This document shows positions 46,056 through 58,678 of a stretch of 64,000 nucleotides of DNA, piece after piece. The notes beneath the pieces are model-generated. The model did no database searches. It saw only the letters and a list, made by a program, of their open reading frames with translations, and was not told where the DNA came from. Location: positions 806,001-870,000 of the forward strand of contig JAWPGT010000006.1 of the NCBI GenBank assembly GCA_034638255.1. The letters run 5' to 3'. Origin of the DNA: Coprinus comatus. Lineage: Eukaryota; Basidiomycota; Agaricomycetes; Agaricales; Agaricaceae. A program made the translations under genes and the position numbers. Every line of letters begins with the position of its first letter. Position 1 is the first letter of the stretch.

Positions 46056-47853
46056 TCAAACCCAATTCAACCCAACATTCCTACCAGATCCAATACAATC
46101 ACTAACACTAACACCATCAATACTAGCACCTATAACTTCAATTCTACCATCCCAACCATTACCATTAATCTGACCCTGATTCTGACCACCTTTCAAAACT
46201 TCTTTCAACTCTCGTACACGTTCACGATGACCTAAAGTATAACTCGGTATACAATCCTTATTTTGCCAAATTCGATAATAAATTGGATCTGGAATGGTCG
46301 AGAGAGGTGTTTTGATAAGTTGTTGAGTATGATTCGAATATATGGTGGGATATTGATTGGAATTGGAGTTTGAGGCATTGTTAAATTCGAATTTGAATTC
46401 GAAGAGGTAGTCAAAGTAGGATTAGGAGCGGAAGTAGGAGTAGATGGAGCAGAACTTGGAATAAGTAAAGGATAAGGTCCACCTAACATAACAGTAATCT
46501 TCGTAAAACCTCCTTTATAATAGAATTCTTCAGAACTCATAGAACCATCATCTTGTTCTGAAAGGCTACAAGAATCAAAAACAGTTCCTAAAATCCCGAG
46601 TTGATTTTCATTTGCTTCTGAAGGATAACCCTCTTTTGGTCTTGGAATGAGATAACCAAATCCAGGAGGATGGATTTGACAAGGTGGGACTGGGAATACT
46701 AGGTTAACGACTTGAACTGTGGGACTTGGGTTTGTTGTTAAATGGGGGAGGGGGGGAAGTGATGAGATGTATTGAGATTCTAATGAGGGGGTGGAGGAAG
46801 AAGGGAATATGTGTCTTTGATAATGTTGTGGAATGTGGGAAGAGGAAGGGCGTTGACTATGTGTGTTGGATTTGCGGTTGATACGGATGAACTAGTTTCA
46901 TGGGGACTGAGATGGGTTAGCTAAGGAAATATTAGTTTGTGTAATAATAACAACGCAAAAAGAAAAGAACATACCTCGAACGTTTTATCTTTGTTCATTA
47001 AAAGTCCAAGAACAGGACTTGATCGGTAAATTTGAACATTCGATCTTTCTTCAAGTTTATTTTCCATAGCACGAACCAAAGTTTCCATACCGGACTTGAA
47101 AGAATAAACCGAAACATCTTTCATAACACCAGCCAAATGACCAACATTAGGATGAGGTTCAAGTAAATCCAATTCAAAACTCGAATCCAAATTTGTCAAA
47201 ACTCGTTTTCCATGATTATGTGGGGTGAAGAAAGGAAGAGTAGAATGAGCACTTATTTGACGTGAATCTGAAGCATAAACACCATGGACTATCGCACTTA
47301 TTAATACTCTTGCCATATCTTCATCAACCATACGTGTTGCGAATGAATGGATACTTTCGTCATTCCCATCCTTTGTGTTCTTCCGGAATAGAAAACGGAA
47401 AGGTGAAAGCATTAGAGGTAATAAAAACCTTCTCATAACAGGTGAAGTGAGGTTTGATCCGACGGTATGAAGACCTTGAAGACCAGGAAGTTGACCAGGA
47501 GAAAGGTAAACGTATCGGTTCTTGGATGCGGGTGATGATTTTGGGACCAATATGAGTTCCTTTTCTAGATTCAAGTTCTTCACCTAAAGCACCAGAATGT
47601 TCAGAACACATTATAAGATAAATTGGCAACTACAAACCAACTCGAGTAAAGCGGCACCATTCGGTCTGAGTGTACGAGGACCTCCTTCAAGCAACACTCG
47701 ACCAACAGATAAATCAACAGCTTCGGTGTGTGCCCATCCTCCAAGTCTAGCCGACTTTTCAAACAGAGAAATCTGAGCCTTTGGAAGTCTATACGAAAGA
47801 CTAAGAGCAGCCGAAAGTCCTGAGAGTCCACCTCCAAGAACGGCGACCTGCAT
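46056..47853 (-). CDS. HEM14: Protoporphyrinogen oxidase (two apparent one-base deletions)
   Basis: HEM14 is the FAD enzyme of the inner mitochondrial membrane that makes protoporphyrin IX, the penultimate heme step. The N-terminus has the dinucleotide-binding motif VAVLGGGLSGLSAALSL, then FEKSARLGGW and LLEGGPRTLRPNG. Later parts include HIVNALPLPTFHNII, VVNLVFPVPP, PPGFGYLIPRP, GILGTVFDSC, FTKITVMLGGPY, CIPSYTLGHRERVRELK and the FAD-binding end with GVSVSDCIGSGRNVG. Exons are 47853-47638, 47583-46975 and 46920-46056. The last needs two frame changes: one near the C5 tract at 46780-46784, one at about 46310-46450. The exons total 1690 nt; adding two bases gives 1692 nt, a 563-residue protein. 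Confidence 0.88.
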
Positions 47854-48009
47854 AATGCATGAAGGATCCTAAAGCGGGCCGGAGATACCGGCCGCCATTA
47901 TTTGTGTGGTATTTGGTTATGCTTGGCTGAAGGCGGGTTTGAGTGTGTTGCTGTGGTTGTTTGATGCTTTGCGCGCGCTTTCAGAAAAAGGACTTGTTAA
48001 CACTCGACA
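47854..48009. promoter_or_regulatory. Divergent promoter between HEM14 and SWI3-like gene
   Basis: Only 156 bp separate the two divergent start codons, so the promoters must overlap. The region contains a GC-rich palindrome-like GGCCGGAGATACCGGCCGCC near 47876-47896. No TATA box is evident. Confidence 0.6.
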
Positions 48010-50216
48010 ATGGAAGACCACAAACGAATCAAACTCGCAGTTAATCAGGGTGCAACTCCAGTAGATCCTGATAATGCACCTGGAAAACGCAGTGAACTCG
48101 ACCCTATCCAATCCGCAGACATTTCAAACCTCACTAATGACTCAGCTGGGACTTCAACTGAACCTGGCAATGCACAGCCAGCAAGAGTTCGTCAATTAAA
48201 GGACGGTGACGATGAAGAAACAGGGGACGTGTCAATGGCCGATGGAGGTGAAGACGATGCTGATTCTGGAGACGACGATGAAGAAGACCCAGCTCAGCTG
48301 GAAGCTACGCGTCTACGTCTTGAAGAACAAGCTCGCAAATATCTTGCTGCTCAAACTCATGAAGTCATCATTCCAAGCTATTCAGCTTGGTTCGATATGT
48401 CAAAAATTCATCCAGTCGAACGAAGAGCTTTGCCAGAGTTCTTCAACTCTCGTAACCGGTCAAAAACACCTTCAATATACAAAGACTACCGCGACTTTAT
48501 GATCAATACATATCGTCTTCGACCATCAGAATACCTTACTGTTACCGCCTGTAGAAGGAATCTTGCTGGGGATGTTTGTGCTATTATGCGTGTTCACGCT
48601 TTCCTTGAACAATGGGGTCTCATCAACTATCAGGTATGTATTATTTCTTTCAATCATGATCATTGAATCTAGTTCACGTTAATTTCATCTAGATCGACCC
48701 AGACCAACGACCTGCAGCACTTGTACCACCATTCACAGGTCATTTCCGTGTCATTTTAGACACCCCACGCGGTCTTCAATCCCTTCATCCTGGAACGCGT
48801 CCTCAAATTCAATCAGCCACGACTACTAACGGTGCTGGTCAAAACAATACCGTCAATGGCAAAGCTCAATCAGCCACACCAGCTTCACTTGAACTTCGTT
48901 CATCCATTTATCAAACCACTTCCAAATCATCTCGACCCCTTTCTACTTCCGAAGCTACCAATCTCATAACAAACGGTACTACTGGAACTATACCAACACA
49001 AACACATACTTGTGATACATGTGGAGCCGATTGTTCACTTGTTCGTTATCACAGTCTTAAAGACAAAAAACTTGAAATCTGTGCACCTTGTTACCTAGAT
49101 GGTCGATTCCCATCAACAATGTTTTCTGGGGATTTTGTTAAATTAACAAGTACACCACCTGGTTTACCTGGTTCTGGTTCTAATGATGATTGGAGTGATC
49201 AAGAGGTGTTGTTGTTGTTGGAAGGTGTGGAGATGTATGATGATGATTGGTCTAAAGTTGAAGAACATGTGAGAACGAGAAGTGCTCAACAGTGTATTAG
49301 GAAGTTTTTGGAATTACCTATTGAGGACCCTTACCTTCAAACTGAAGCTTCTATGGGTCCTCTTAGGTTTGGTAGGATTCCATTTGAACAAGCGGATAAT
49401 CCTGTTATGACTGTTGTTGCTTTTTTGGCTGGTGTGGTTAATCCTGGTGTTGCTGCTGAAGCTGCTAAAGTTGCTTTACATGAATTAACGGATGGTGAAA
49501 GTGGAAAGAAGGAAAAGGAAGGTAGCGTTGGTGAAAAGAAGAAAGGAGAAGGGAAGGAAGATGAAGATGATAGAATGGAAGAAGATGGTGGTCCTTCGAA
49601 GACGAATAATAATAATAATGTTAATAAAGAAGGACATGATTCAATGGTTGTTGATCAACATCATCAAGAAAATATATCGACGGGAACCCAACAAACATCG
49701 AACTCGAAATCATCTCATCCAACAATTCCACACAGTAAAGTCCAAAGAGCAGCTTATCTAGCATTAAACGCATCAGCTAGATCAGCGTCTACATTAGCTT
49801 CACTCGAAGATAAACAAATCCGAACTTCATTGGCTACTCTCATCAAACTCACACTAACAAAACTCGAAATCAAAATGTCTCAATTCGAAGAATTGGAAGA
49901 AATTTTGGAAGACGAGAGAAGAAATTTGGAAAGTGCAAGAGTTGCTCTTGTTAATGAAAGATTGGGCTTAAAGAAAATGTTGGATACCGTTCGTAGTGAA
50001 ATTTCAAAATATCAGCAAGCTCAACAACAAGCAGCGGCAACCAACTCGACTCCCGTTCCACCTGCTTTCTCCCAAGGTGTAACCGCTTTGGCTTCCAATC
50101 CTACCGCCGCTCTTGGTACTTCTGGTCAAGGGGTTGTAATGAATCAAGTACAGCCGAGTCAAATGGAAGGTGATCGTGGTCCTGTTCAGGACGCACAGAC
50201 ATTGGCTCTTAGTTGA
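48010..50216 (+). CDS. SWI/SNF or RSC subunit (Swi3/Rsc8/SMARCC type)
   Basis: This is a core scaffold of ATP-dependent chromatin remodellers. Two exons (48010-48633, 48693-50216) encode 715 residues. An acidic leader ([15 protein letters not shown]) precedes a SWIRM domain ([29 protein letters not shown] to [14 protein letters not shown]). A ZZ-like zinc finger ([14 protein letters not shown]...CAPC) and a SANT domain ([29 protein letters not shown]) follow, with [21 protein letters not shown] charged Lys/Glu insert and a C-terminal coiled coil ([21 protein letters not shown]...) come next, then a Gln/Pro tail. Sequence alone does not tell SWI/SNF from RSC use; many fungi share one such subunit. 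Confidence 0.95.
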
Positions 50217-50575
50217 ACGCTGATTGCTTGAAGTTGGACTTGGGATGCAACAGGGTGTTAATCCTTGTGTAGATTGTTTGTCTTTTGTATTTTCTTTTCG
50301 CTTTGTTCTTTTCTTTCTTTTGCTATGGCTACGAGGCGGAGTCGACTGATCTTTTGTGCTATACATACATACGTACTTACTACTCTATATATCTGTCTCG
50401 CCTCCGTTTTGTTTGTATCCTTAACTTTGTTACTTGTCACTGAATAAGATCAGAATCTAATTGCATAATTGTTAGATGGTGATAAATCGCATTGACAACC
50501 AAGACGCTCGTGTTCTCATTGGCGTAGGTCTACTAGTGATATAGGGTTGTTTATCATTACAGGTGGTATAAATAT
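50217..50575. other. Convergent 3' region
   Basis: This gap separates two convergent genes. It is pyrimidine-rich at the left (50280-50330) and holds only their 3' UTRs as far as I can see. Confidence 0.5.
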
Positions 50576-52069
50576 TTAATCCAAGGAGAGAATAATACGG
50601 CCGGCAACTTTGCCCTCTGAGAGATCTTTATAAACACTAGAAACAAAATCAATTAAAAACACGGATATTACACAACAGCGATTTACGCACTTGGCAAGCT
50701 CCTTCACGGGTTTCAGCTGGTAGACAACTTTTACTGCGCCAGTCGCCGCAATGTTGACACATTCAATAGCATCCTGTCGGTTTCCGACATATGAACCATG
50801 AATGGTGATGCTCTTGAAAACAGTCCAAAAGATGTCTGCATCCAAAGATGCTTTTCCAGGCAGGCCAACAGCCATTAAATGGCCGTTGTCCCTCAAGTAA
50901 TCAATGGCTTGTGAATAACCACTGGACTACGAAGTGTAAGGCATTTGTAGCATGAAAATAATTTGCGACTCACAGATGCGGTGGTGACAACTGCAGCGTG
51001 AGCACCCAAACCGTGAGTAAGGCGTTTGATTTCGGCCGGGATGTCCTTGCATGTTGTGAAGTCGATCCAGTGGTCGGCACCCAGGGACATGACAAGTTGC
51101 CGTTTTTCTTCTCCACCATCTAAGCAAAATCAATAAATGCGCGTACATGAGGTAAGGTGAGAAGCATACCGATGGCAATTACTCGACGCCCCATATATTT
51201 GGCATATTGAACGGCTGAATTACTTGTCAGACCTCACACGTATGATCCTAAAGTACATACTAACCAAGGTGACCCAAACCTCCTCCAGCACCTGGAAGGA
51301 CAACCCAATCACCAGGATTGGTTTGGCTGTATTTCAAAGCGCGGTAGACAGTGAGCCCCTGGAAGTGTGGTCAATAACGTCATAAACCCGACCAGAAGAG
51401 TTCGGCTTACGGCGCAAAGCAAAGACGCAGCAGCAGCACTCTCAATGCCATCAGGGATGGGTGTGACAATGTTGACCCAAGATACCTTCAAAAAAGTGAA
51501 TATATGCGCATGAATTTGAACGTCATGTCCTTACAACATATTGTTGGAAAGTTCCATCAACTGTGTAACCGCTGAGTTGGACGTGGACACAATCTGAATC
51601 TTTTATCAATAGAAGGTTTGCGGGAGATACTGATATTTCTTACTTTGCTCATGGGAGTTGCGACATTGTTCGCATTGTAGGCACCTGACAGGGTTAGTGA
51701 AACAATAAATTGAGTATATGACCTATGTACGTACGAATATGCAATCCACTTAATACCAACTCGATCTCCGATTTTTACAGGACTGTTGACGGTGTGCTTC
51801 CCAATGGCAACGATATCACCAACACCTTCATGGCCACCAATAAGGGGAGTCTTGGGAGGGACAGGCCAATCTCCTTTTGCAGCGTGGAAGTCAGTGTGAC
51901 AAACGCCAGTGCAGTGCATCCTGATGAGACATTCTCCGGGTTGAAGGTCTTCGGGCTGTTTAACGGGTACCGACTTGATCTCGGCGGTTGCGCCAGACGT
52001 GGAGACAATGGCGGCTGTTTGGGTCTTGGGAATCTGAACAGATTGCGTGGCAGAAGTTGTTTGGGACAT
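50576..52069 (-). CDS. Zinc-dependent alcohol dehydrogenase (ADH1 type)
   Basis: A medium-chain dehydrogenase that interconverts alcohols and aldehydes with NAD. Catalytic zinc ligands are seen in CTGVCHTDFHAAKGDWP and GGHEGVGDIVAIG. The structural zinc loop reads CLQCEQCRNSHEQSDC after joining two short exons. The cofactor motif is WVVLPGAGGGLGHLAVQYAK, and the end is VYKDLSEGKVAGRIILSLD. Around eight short introns interrupt it. The N-terminal leader (MSQTTSATQSVQIPKTQ) is about 15 residues longer than in yeast ADH1 and not clearly a mitochondrial presequence. The cytosolic fermentative type is the best guess. Confidence 0.93.
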
Positions 52070-53605
52070 TGTTGTAGGGATTGGGTGTATGTGGAGTTGC
52101 AGTGATAAGAAGGGTGTTTATATATCCCCCAGAACTTAGAAGCCATGACGCACATCATTCCGTCAGAGCAATGACTGAGACATCATCCACAAGACATCGA
52201 CACAGCTTTTTTCAAGTCGATTATTTGATTTCTCCGCCAACAAATGAGCCTAGATCTTGAATGCTTGAATGCTTGAATATGAGATGCTATTCTGTCAGAT
52301 TAGGTCCTATTTCTGGAACATTAGAGCTATTTATAGCTGTAGACCAGAACGCAGGCCAGTGCACTTTCGCCTGTCTTCACAGGGGTCTAGGCCACTAGTG
52401 AACGTTGTAGTGTCCGATGCCCTAGGATGCCCTCTCGCGACAACGTCAACAGGAGATGGAGAACTTGATGGTGTGTCATAGATTATGCGGGTCTATGGGG
52501 GCCTAGGTTTGCGAGAAAAACGCCGGACAAGGCCATACATATATAGTAGGTGTTCGACGAACGCAACACTCGAAGAAGAGAAGGGAGGCAATTGGGTGTT
52601 TTCTGAGAACCGTGGGGAAGCATTGTCCAGGACTCCACGTGGGAATGTATTGTGGGCTGGAGGAGGACGAGGATCAGATGAAGCGCTACTTTCCTCCTAA
52701 TACACTGTGCCAGTGACTTGGTAATCCGCACAGATTATCAAGTACTAGCGAGTATTTATCCAAGCTTTACTTTACTCGTGAGCGTGGGTCTCAGAGTAAA
52801 GTTTAGCTATGTCCTCGATAATCCAGTTAGATTATTGAGTCACCCACGCAGTGAATAGGTGATGCCGGCGGTTTGACGTGCATTCATCGCCACTGGCTTA
52901 AGAAGGGATGCAGATAGCCAGAGTTGAACGCGATCGAGCTGGATTACATGAATTGTCACTGGTATTGATTGGCTGGGGCACTTGGAGCGAAGAGAACTAT
53001 ACAACATACTATGACGTAGAGGGTCTAGACCGCTGATGGATAGGAGTTAGCGAAGTGTCTGGGACCAATGTGTGATATGAGGACAGTAGAAGGCAGCCAG
53101 GGGGGGCCATCGGAATCGGAGGTACGGTAGTCCCCTTGATCATCTTGATCATCAAACCTCCATAGCAATTTCGGCCGGCGCGGGGCGGCAGTTTTCGGCA
53201 TCTGGCTAGGCAGTGATTATGACGTCACTTTCAGGCGAGACCGGTGTGAGTTGGGGGAATGCTCGGGGCTGCGCTCGGACAAGAGGCGGCAGGTAATTGT
53301 AACTTGTGGGTAACAGATTGCGGGTCAAGGGCGGGATGTTTGTGGAGAAATGGGCGACATGGGGCGGGTGGCGCAGGGAAGAGCGCCGGATATGGATATC
53401 GGCGAGGAGAGTTTTTGACCCGTGCTCGCCGCGTTCATCTTGACCGAGTTGGAGCTCTTTACTTGTTAGTTGCTCACCGTTGCAGACATCCTGGAACACC
53501 CAAAGACCAGACCCGTGCTGTATCTGACAACGTGCTGGAGTCGGTGTTGTTCATTTAGGGCTTGGGCTAAGCTCAATTTTTAATCTCGACTATTGGTGAC
53601 TATAT
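52070..53605. other. GC-richer intergenic region
   Basis: About 1.5 kb between divergent genes. The right half (53090-53480) is noticeably richer in G and C than the rest of the window. Frames on both strands at 53206-53558 are antisense to each other and carry no motif, so I treat them as composition-driven. Promoters of ADH and the RRM gene should lie here. Confidence 0.5.
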
Positions 53606-56402
53606 ATGGATCCACTGCGTACGGTGTGTTCTCTTTCATGCATCACACTCACGAGAACTCTCCCTCACAGACAGCTTATCTCTACCAGGCCATCGTCTCC
53701 AGGCCCACCTCTGTCCACAAGACGTCCCCAAGTCCCCCACCACAGCCCTCCAACGATGACATCGAGGCAGTCATCCAAATGGCCACATCTGCCCGCCAGG
53801 CAGACGGTCGTTCGGTCCCAATCAAGGACACAAGAACACAGCTCTTTGTAGGAAACGTTCGTATCTTTCTCTTCCGATCCTCTCTGCCTCTTCTAACATA
53901 CAAACAGCTCCCCTACCGCGTACGGTGGCAAGACCTCAAAGATCTTTTCAGGCGAGCAGGCACCGTCCTCCGTGCTGACGTTTCCCTTGGCCCAGACAAT
54001 AGATCTCGTGGTTATGGTACTGTCTTACTTGCTACCGCTGAAGATGCCGGTCGGGCAATAGATATGTTCAATGGCTACTCGTGGCAGACCAGAATACTCG
54101 AAGTACGCCCGGACAGGCTTCCCATGGATTTCGACGGCTCGTTACTCAATCCGCTCCCCAACACTATCCCGGTTCAGCCCTCTTTCACCTTGCCCTCTTC
54201 CACTCCCATAGCTTCACCCATTCAGTCGGCCTCTCTTGTTACTAGTCCCTCCAGGAGCGTTCGTACATTGTCCGATGAATTCGACTTGATACATTGGTTT
54301 GGTTCCGAAGCAGCAGCAGCGGCCTCGGCGATTGGTCGTAGTCTCTTCGTAGGCAATGTGTGTTTTATTAAGACATCGGTGTAAACGACTTCTCATATAT
54401 ATTTTTTGGTTTAGTTGCCGTTTCATTGCCAGTGGCAAGATCTCAAAGATCTCTTCCGCCAGGCAGGTACAATCATGCGTGCTGATGTGGCACTTGGGCC
54501 TGACGGTCGCTCACGAGGCTTTGGAACTGTCGTATTCGCCACAGAACAAGACGCTGAGCGTGCAGTAAAATTATTCAACGGGTACGTTATTTGCGACATC
54601 ATTCCAAAAGTCGTGTTCATCGTCACCTCGTCTTTTATAGCTATGAGTACAATGGGCGTGCTCTAAAGGTACATTTTGACAAATTCTCGCCCTCCAATCC
54701 CTCGTCTACCTCTCCAACGCAGCCTACCTTCCAGCAAGCAATGCTATCTGGTTCCTCAGGTACAAATACGTCGTCCTTCACATTGGCAATGCAAAATAGA
54801 CAACCACAAATAGGTCATTCTATGGGATACTATCCTGAGTATATGTCACATTCTGACCCTTCATCCCCTTACGACCTTTACCATTCAAATACACCAATGT
54901 TCCCACAGACACCACAGCCCCGGCCTGCTCAACCGCACGCCCGCTCCCATGCAGAGTTCTCATCAACGCAATCAGGCGATGATTCATCTTTCCAACTACA
55001 CGATGTTGATGCGGTGACTAACAAGCTCGCAGCAACAAATTTGTCAAAGGATTCTGGTCCTGCGTCCCCTAAGTCAAACCACACATCTGTTCCATCAGCA
55101 GCATGCAAACAAGCATCCTACAATTTTTCAAATGGGTGGTATTCTTATGACTCACAAAACGGGGATGGAGATCTTTCATCAAGGAAACAAAACTCAACTC
55201 GTGTGGCATCTGCTTCTAGTTCATCTACACCAAATACTCATCATCTACATCATCCCCATCACCCTGGACCCATTGCACTTCCTCCTCCTCCACTATCATT
55301 CCCTCTGTCGCCTCATAATCTGTCACCCATGCACCATCCTGCACTTACAGTCCCTATTTCACCCTTGCAAAACCCGCATTTAGGCTCACCATTGCGCCAC
55401 CCATCCGTATATCATTCGCCTCACCAACAAATGATGTCAATGACGCCTCACGGCTTACCACCAATTACTCCTTCTATGCCACCTTTCATTTTCCATCCCA
55501 TGTCTGCTTCGCCGAATTCGGCACATACTCCAGCTGCTCATATCCCTATGTTTAGTCCTTCCTTCTCATCTCCAACCGTTGCGATGTCTCCTGGAGCATT
55601 TTGGGGTCGGCCTGGGAATCATCCTAATCCTTTTATTAATCCCGCTGTAGGTGGACCTGTCCATGCACATTCACCTGGAACTATGAGACCAAATGCGGGA
55701 GGGAGCGCCTTTTTCTATCCTCCACCAGGTCCCGGTGGCAATTTAGAACCTACAGGATATTTTGATCCGGTTTATTTCCCTCCTGGATCTCAACAAGGTC
55801 CGAGTGGTCTTTCAAATGAGATTTTGAATGATAAAAAGGAGGACGACTTAGAGAATCAAACACGAGGGAGAGATGACGTCAAATGTGATGAAAATGAGAA
55901 TAATGGTGGGAAAGAAGATGAAGGAACGCCAACTTCTGAAGGGAGTGTGAATGAAGGAGAATTTGCTAGGAGTATCTCACAAGGTTCTGCAACTGGTACT
56001 ACTGTATCGGAAGCTACTTCTTGGTCTGATAGTGATGAGAATTTGGCGTTTGAAGGATCGGAACTAAGAACTAGTGCCTCTGGTGGTGCATCAACCCTAA
56101 GGGGAGAGACAGAAGGAAGAAAGGTGATTTCTAGAACACATTCAATGTCGGGTGGTTCAAAACCTTTGGTTATTAATCGGAAGGCGGGGTCGGAATCGGA
56201 GTCGGATCCACCAACTAGGCTTACGGGCTCTGGACAAGGCGAACAACACCCGGTGAGGTTTACGGGTATTAATTCGAATTCGACGTTTTCTTGGCCTACG
56301 TCACTTGCCTCGTTTTCGAATCGTGTTGATTCTGGAGCTAGGACGAATACGAATCCACAAGTACAAGCACCTGGTCGACCGAGGACCTTACCACCTAAAT
56401 GA
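53606..56402 (+). CDS. RNA-binding protein with two RRMs and a long low-complexity tail
   Basis: Five exons (53606-53623, 53671-53856, 53908-54357, 54415-54581, 54641-56402) encode 860 residues. RRM1 has [23 protein letters not shown] and GYGTVLLATAEDAGRAI. RRM2 has [23 protein letters not shown] and GFGTVVFATEQDAERAV. Both RNP2 motifs are split by an intron after VGN, and WQDLKDLFR is shared, which recalls the Hrb1/Gbp2 type of shuttling mRNA-binding protein. The C-terminal 570 residues are Pro/Ser/His/Gln-rich, then acidic, with no fold visible. The two similar RRMs with the same intron position indicate an internal duplication. The first exon is only 18 nt, so the start is less certain. 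Confidence 0.88.
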
Positions 56403-57018
56403 AAAAATCGGAGTCTTCTTTGTTTTCTTTTTTGTAAAACACCAGTCCGTTCTCCCTTAAACTCAAAAATCCATCTGATATTCCCGACATGGAAGTTTCG
56501 AAGCTTTCTCAAAATCGAATGATGTCACCAAAAAGGGTCTGATTACACAAACACGTTGGTTTGTGTCAGATTTGCGTTTGCGTGTGCGTAAATGTATTGG
56601 ATGAGATGGGATGTGATTAGATGTGATGTGATGTTGATGGAATGGAGAATTATTTTGGCTTTTTTACTACTACTATTCCTACTACTGCTTCTTTTTTTTC
56701 TTTTTCTTTTTGGAAGGGAGGATTATTGATATGTATTGCTGCTGGCCCGCGAAATTTTCGACTCTTTTGGGAAAATTGATGTATCTCTAATGTGTATTCT
56801 TCTCTGTTTATCAATGTGTCTCTGTCTCTCACTCTCACTCTCACTCCTCTGTGTCACTCCTCTCTGTCTTCTTCATTTCCCTTTTTCTCTCATTTTCTAT
56901 CGTGTTTCCATCTTTTTCTATTGGTTTTTATATATACTTTTTCACTTGCACTTACTCTTACTCTCACTTTTACTTCTCTTGCTACTACTTTTACTTTCAC
57001 TTTACTTCTTTCCCTTTT

Positions 57019-57043
57019 CTCTCTTTCTCTCTCTCTCTCTCTC
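57019..57043. repeat. (CT)n microsatellite
   Basis: CT dinucleotide array within a longer pyrimidine-rich strand; a second short CT array lies at about 57232-57249. Confidence 0.85.
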
Positions 57044-58103
57044 ATTTTTCATTATTCCCGTTCCGGTGCGATCATTGGACTAATTAGTTCGTCCTCTTTT
57101 TTAAAAATCTGCAGCACCACACACACCACCACATGCACACACACACAGTAACACATAATATTCATTTTTTCTTCTGGCATCTGGGTTCTGGCATTGTTGA
57201 TCGATCTTGTCCTTCTACTTTATATGTATTCTCCCTCTCTCTCTCTCTCGATTGATAAAGTTTATTTTAACATCTCTTTTTGCATTTGATTTGTTGACTG
57301 GAGGTTCTCGATTTTGTATTGAACGCATCCCTATGTTACGTTCTCAGTTTCAAAAGTTCTTGTTTTTGTTTTAACAACCTACATGACATCATTAGCTTGT
57401 GTAATTGTACCTTAGTCTCTCGGTTGTTTTTCTTATACCTCCACTACTACTACAATCAACAAGTTACATACAATACTTCAATTTCCAAAATCCCCTCAAT
57501 CCCCGACCCCTCGACCCCTCGAGTTCTTAACGATTTAAGTTTAAACAAAGTTTAAAAGTTGATTTTCAAGGATGATCAGCGCTCAAAAGCGTCAAAAAAA
57601 CGTCACCTTAATTTGTAAATGTTGATCTCATTGATCGATGATCAATCGATCACGAGAAGACTGGAGAAGATCATTATCTTGCTCCACATCTGTGTCATTA
57701 CGTCACGTCATTGATGATGGCATAGCTTTATGATGTAAATACTTGTTTTTGGATGAATGGTTACGAGCTTGGAGTACTGAGTACCCTGTGCTATCTTGTC
57801 GTTTTTTTGTTGTTGAATATACGTAGTACGTGTGCCTGGAAAAGCATGTACGTGCGCCGTAGATTGGATGCTGAAACGTGAACAACTTGATATATATGAA
57901 CTGTCAAATGCTTCTGTGAGCTATTTAAAATTTATTGGGGCATTTAAATTGTATGTGCCATGTGGTAGGTTTTGTATTAGTTATTGGAATCACAGACATA
58001 AAACGATTTTTGTTCCAGCTGTGAAAGATTTGTTATCCCATACGACCCGAATCGATACACGAAAAAAAAACGGGGGAAAAATATCGTCTTATGTACAGGA
58101 GTA

Positions 58104-58181
58104 TTTTTTTTTTTTTTTTTCACGCGGGCATACAGCCGGCGGCGTGTTTTTGTTTTATTTCCAAAAAAAAAAAAAAAAAAA
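58104..58181. repeat. T17 and A19 homopolymers facing each other
   Basis: A run of 17 T (58104-58120) is followed about 42 bp later by a run of 19 A (58163-58181), which could pair as a hairpin. The spacer is GC-rich. I see no element boundaries. Confidence 0.7.
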
Positions 58182-58678
58182 CAATGGCAGCCCGGTGGGG
58201 GTCTCACACAAGTTTAATTAAATTTTAAATTGATTAACCGTTTGTGTTCCGGAGATTCGTCCGTACCTCGGCAATTTATATAATATATACGCACGACGAC
58301 TTGCCCAAAATGTAATGAAGATCCGAATATTTCAATCTCATTATCCAAATGACGAAGGATCATCGCCATTGATGATCGTTGAATAGGAATATCTATCTAC
58401 TCACTTATGTTCCTTTTAAAGCCTTATTGTTTGATTATTCTCGTGTGGGTCTAGACTTTAATTCTGTGGATCATCATGTTATTGAGTGTAATCATGATCT
58501 GAGTCATATTAGTGTAGTTCTGTATCATACTGATATGTATAGAGCGATAATTTGATATACTAAATTACGTAGGGTATATGAGTGAAATGTCGAGTAACCA
58601 TCGTCAAGACATATATCATATGTAGCTGTGGTGTACGAATGTGTACACTCAACCGTTCATCTTTCTCGGGAGGTTTCT

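Larger units (their letters stand above)
56403..58678. other. Gene-poor region with pyrimidine-rich DNA and homopolymers
   Basis: The first 900 bp are strongly pyrimidine-rich on the plus strand and may be a long 3' UTR of the RRM gene. From 57540 it is AT-rich. Frames here (56736-57151, 57832-58221) run through CT arrays or homopolymers and show no motif. No gene is supported. Confidence 0.55.

Noticed and set aside
53206..53558. Frames of 97-99 residues on both strands in GC-rich DNA.
   Set aside because: Long frames on both strands are expected from high GC; neither shows a family motif.
55856..56512. 218-residue minus-strand frame.
   Set aside because: It is antisense to the acidic/Ser-rich tail of the RRM protein and has no domain.
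57832..58221. 129-residue frame containing poly-Phe and poly-Lys.
   Set aside because: It exists only because it reads through T and A homopolymers; no conserved motif.
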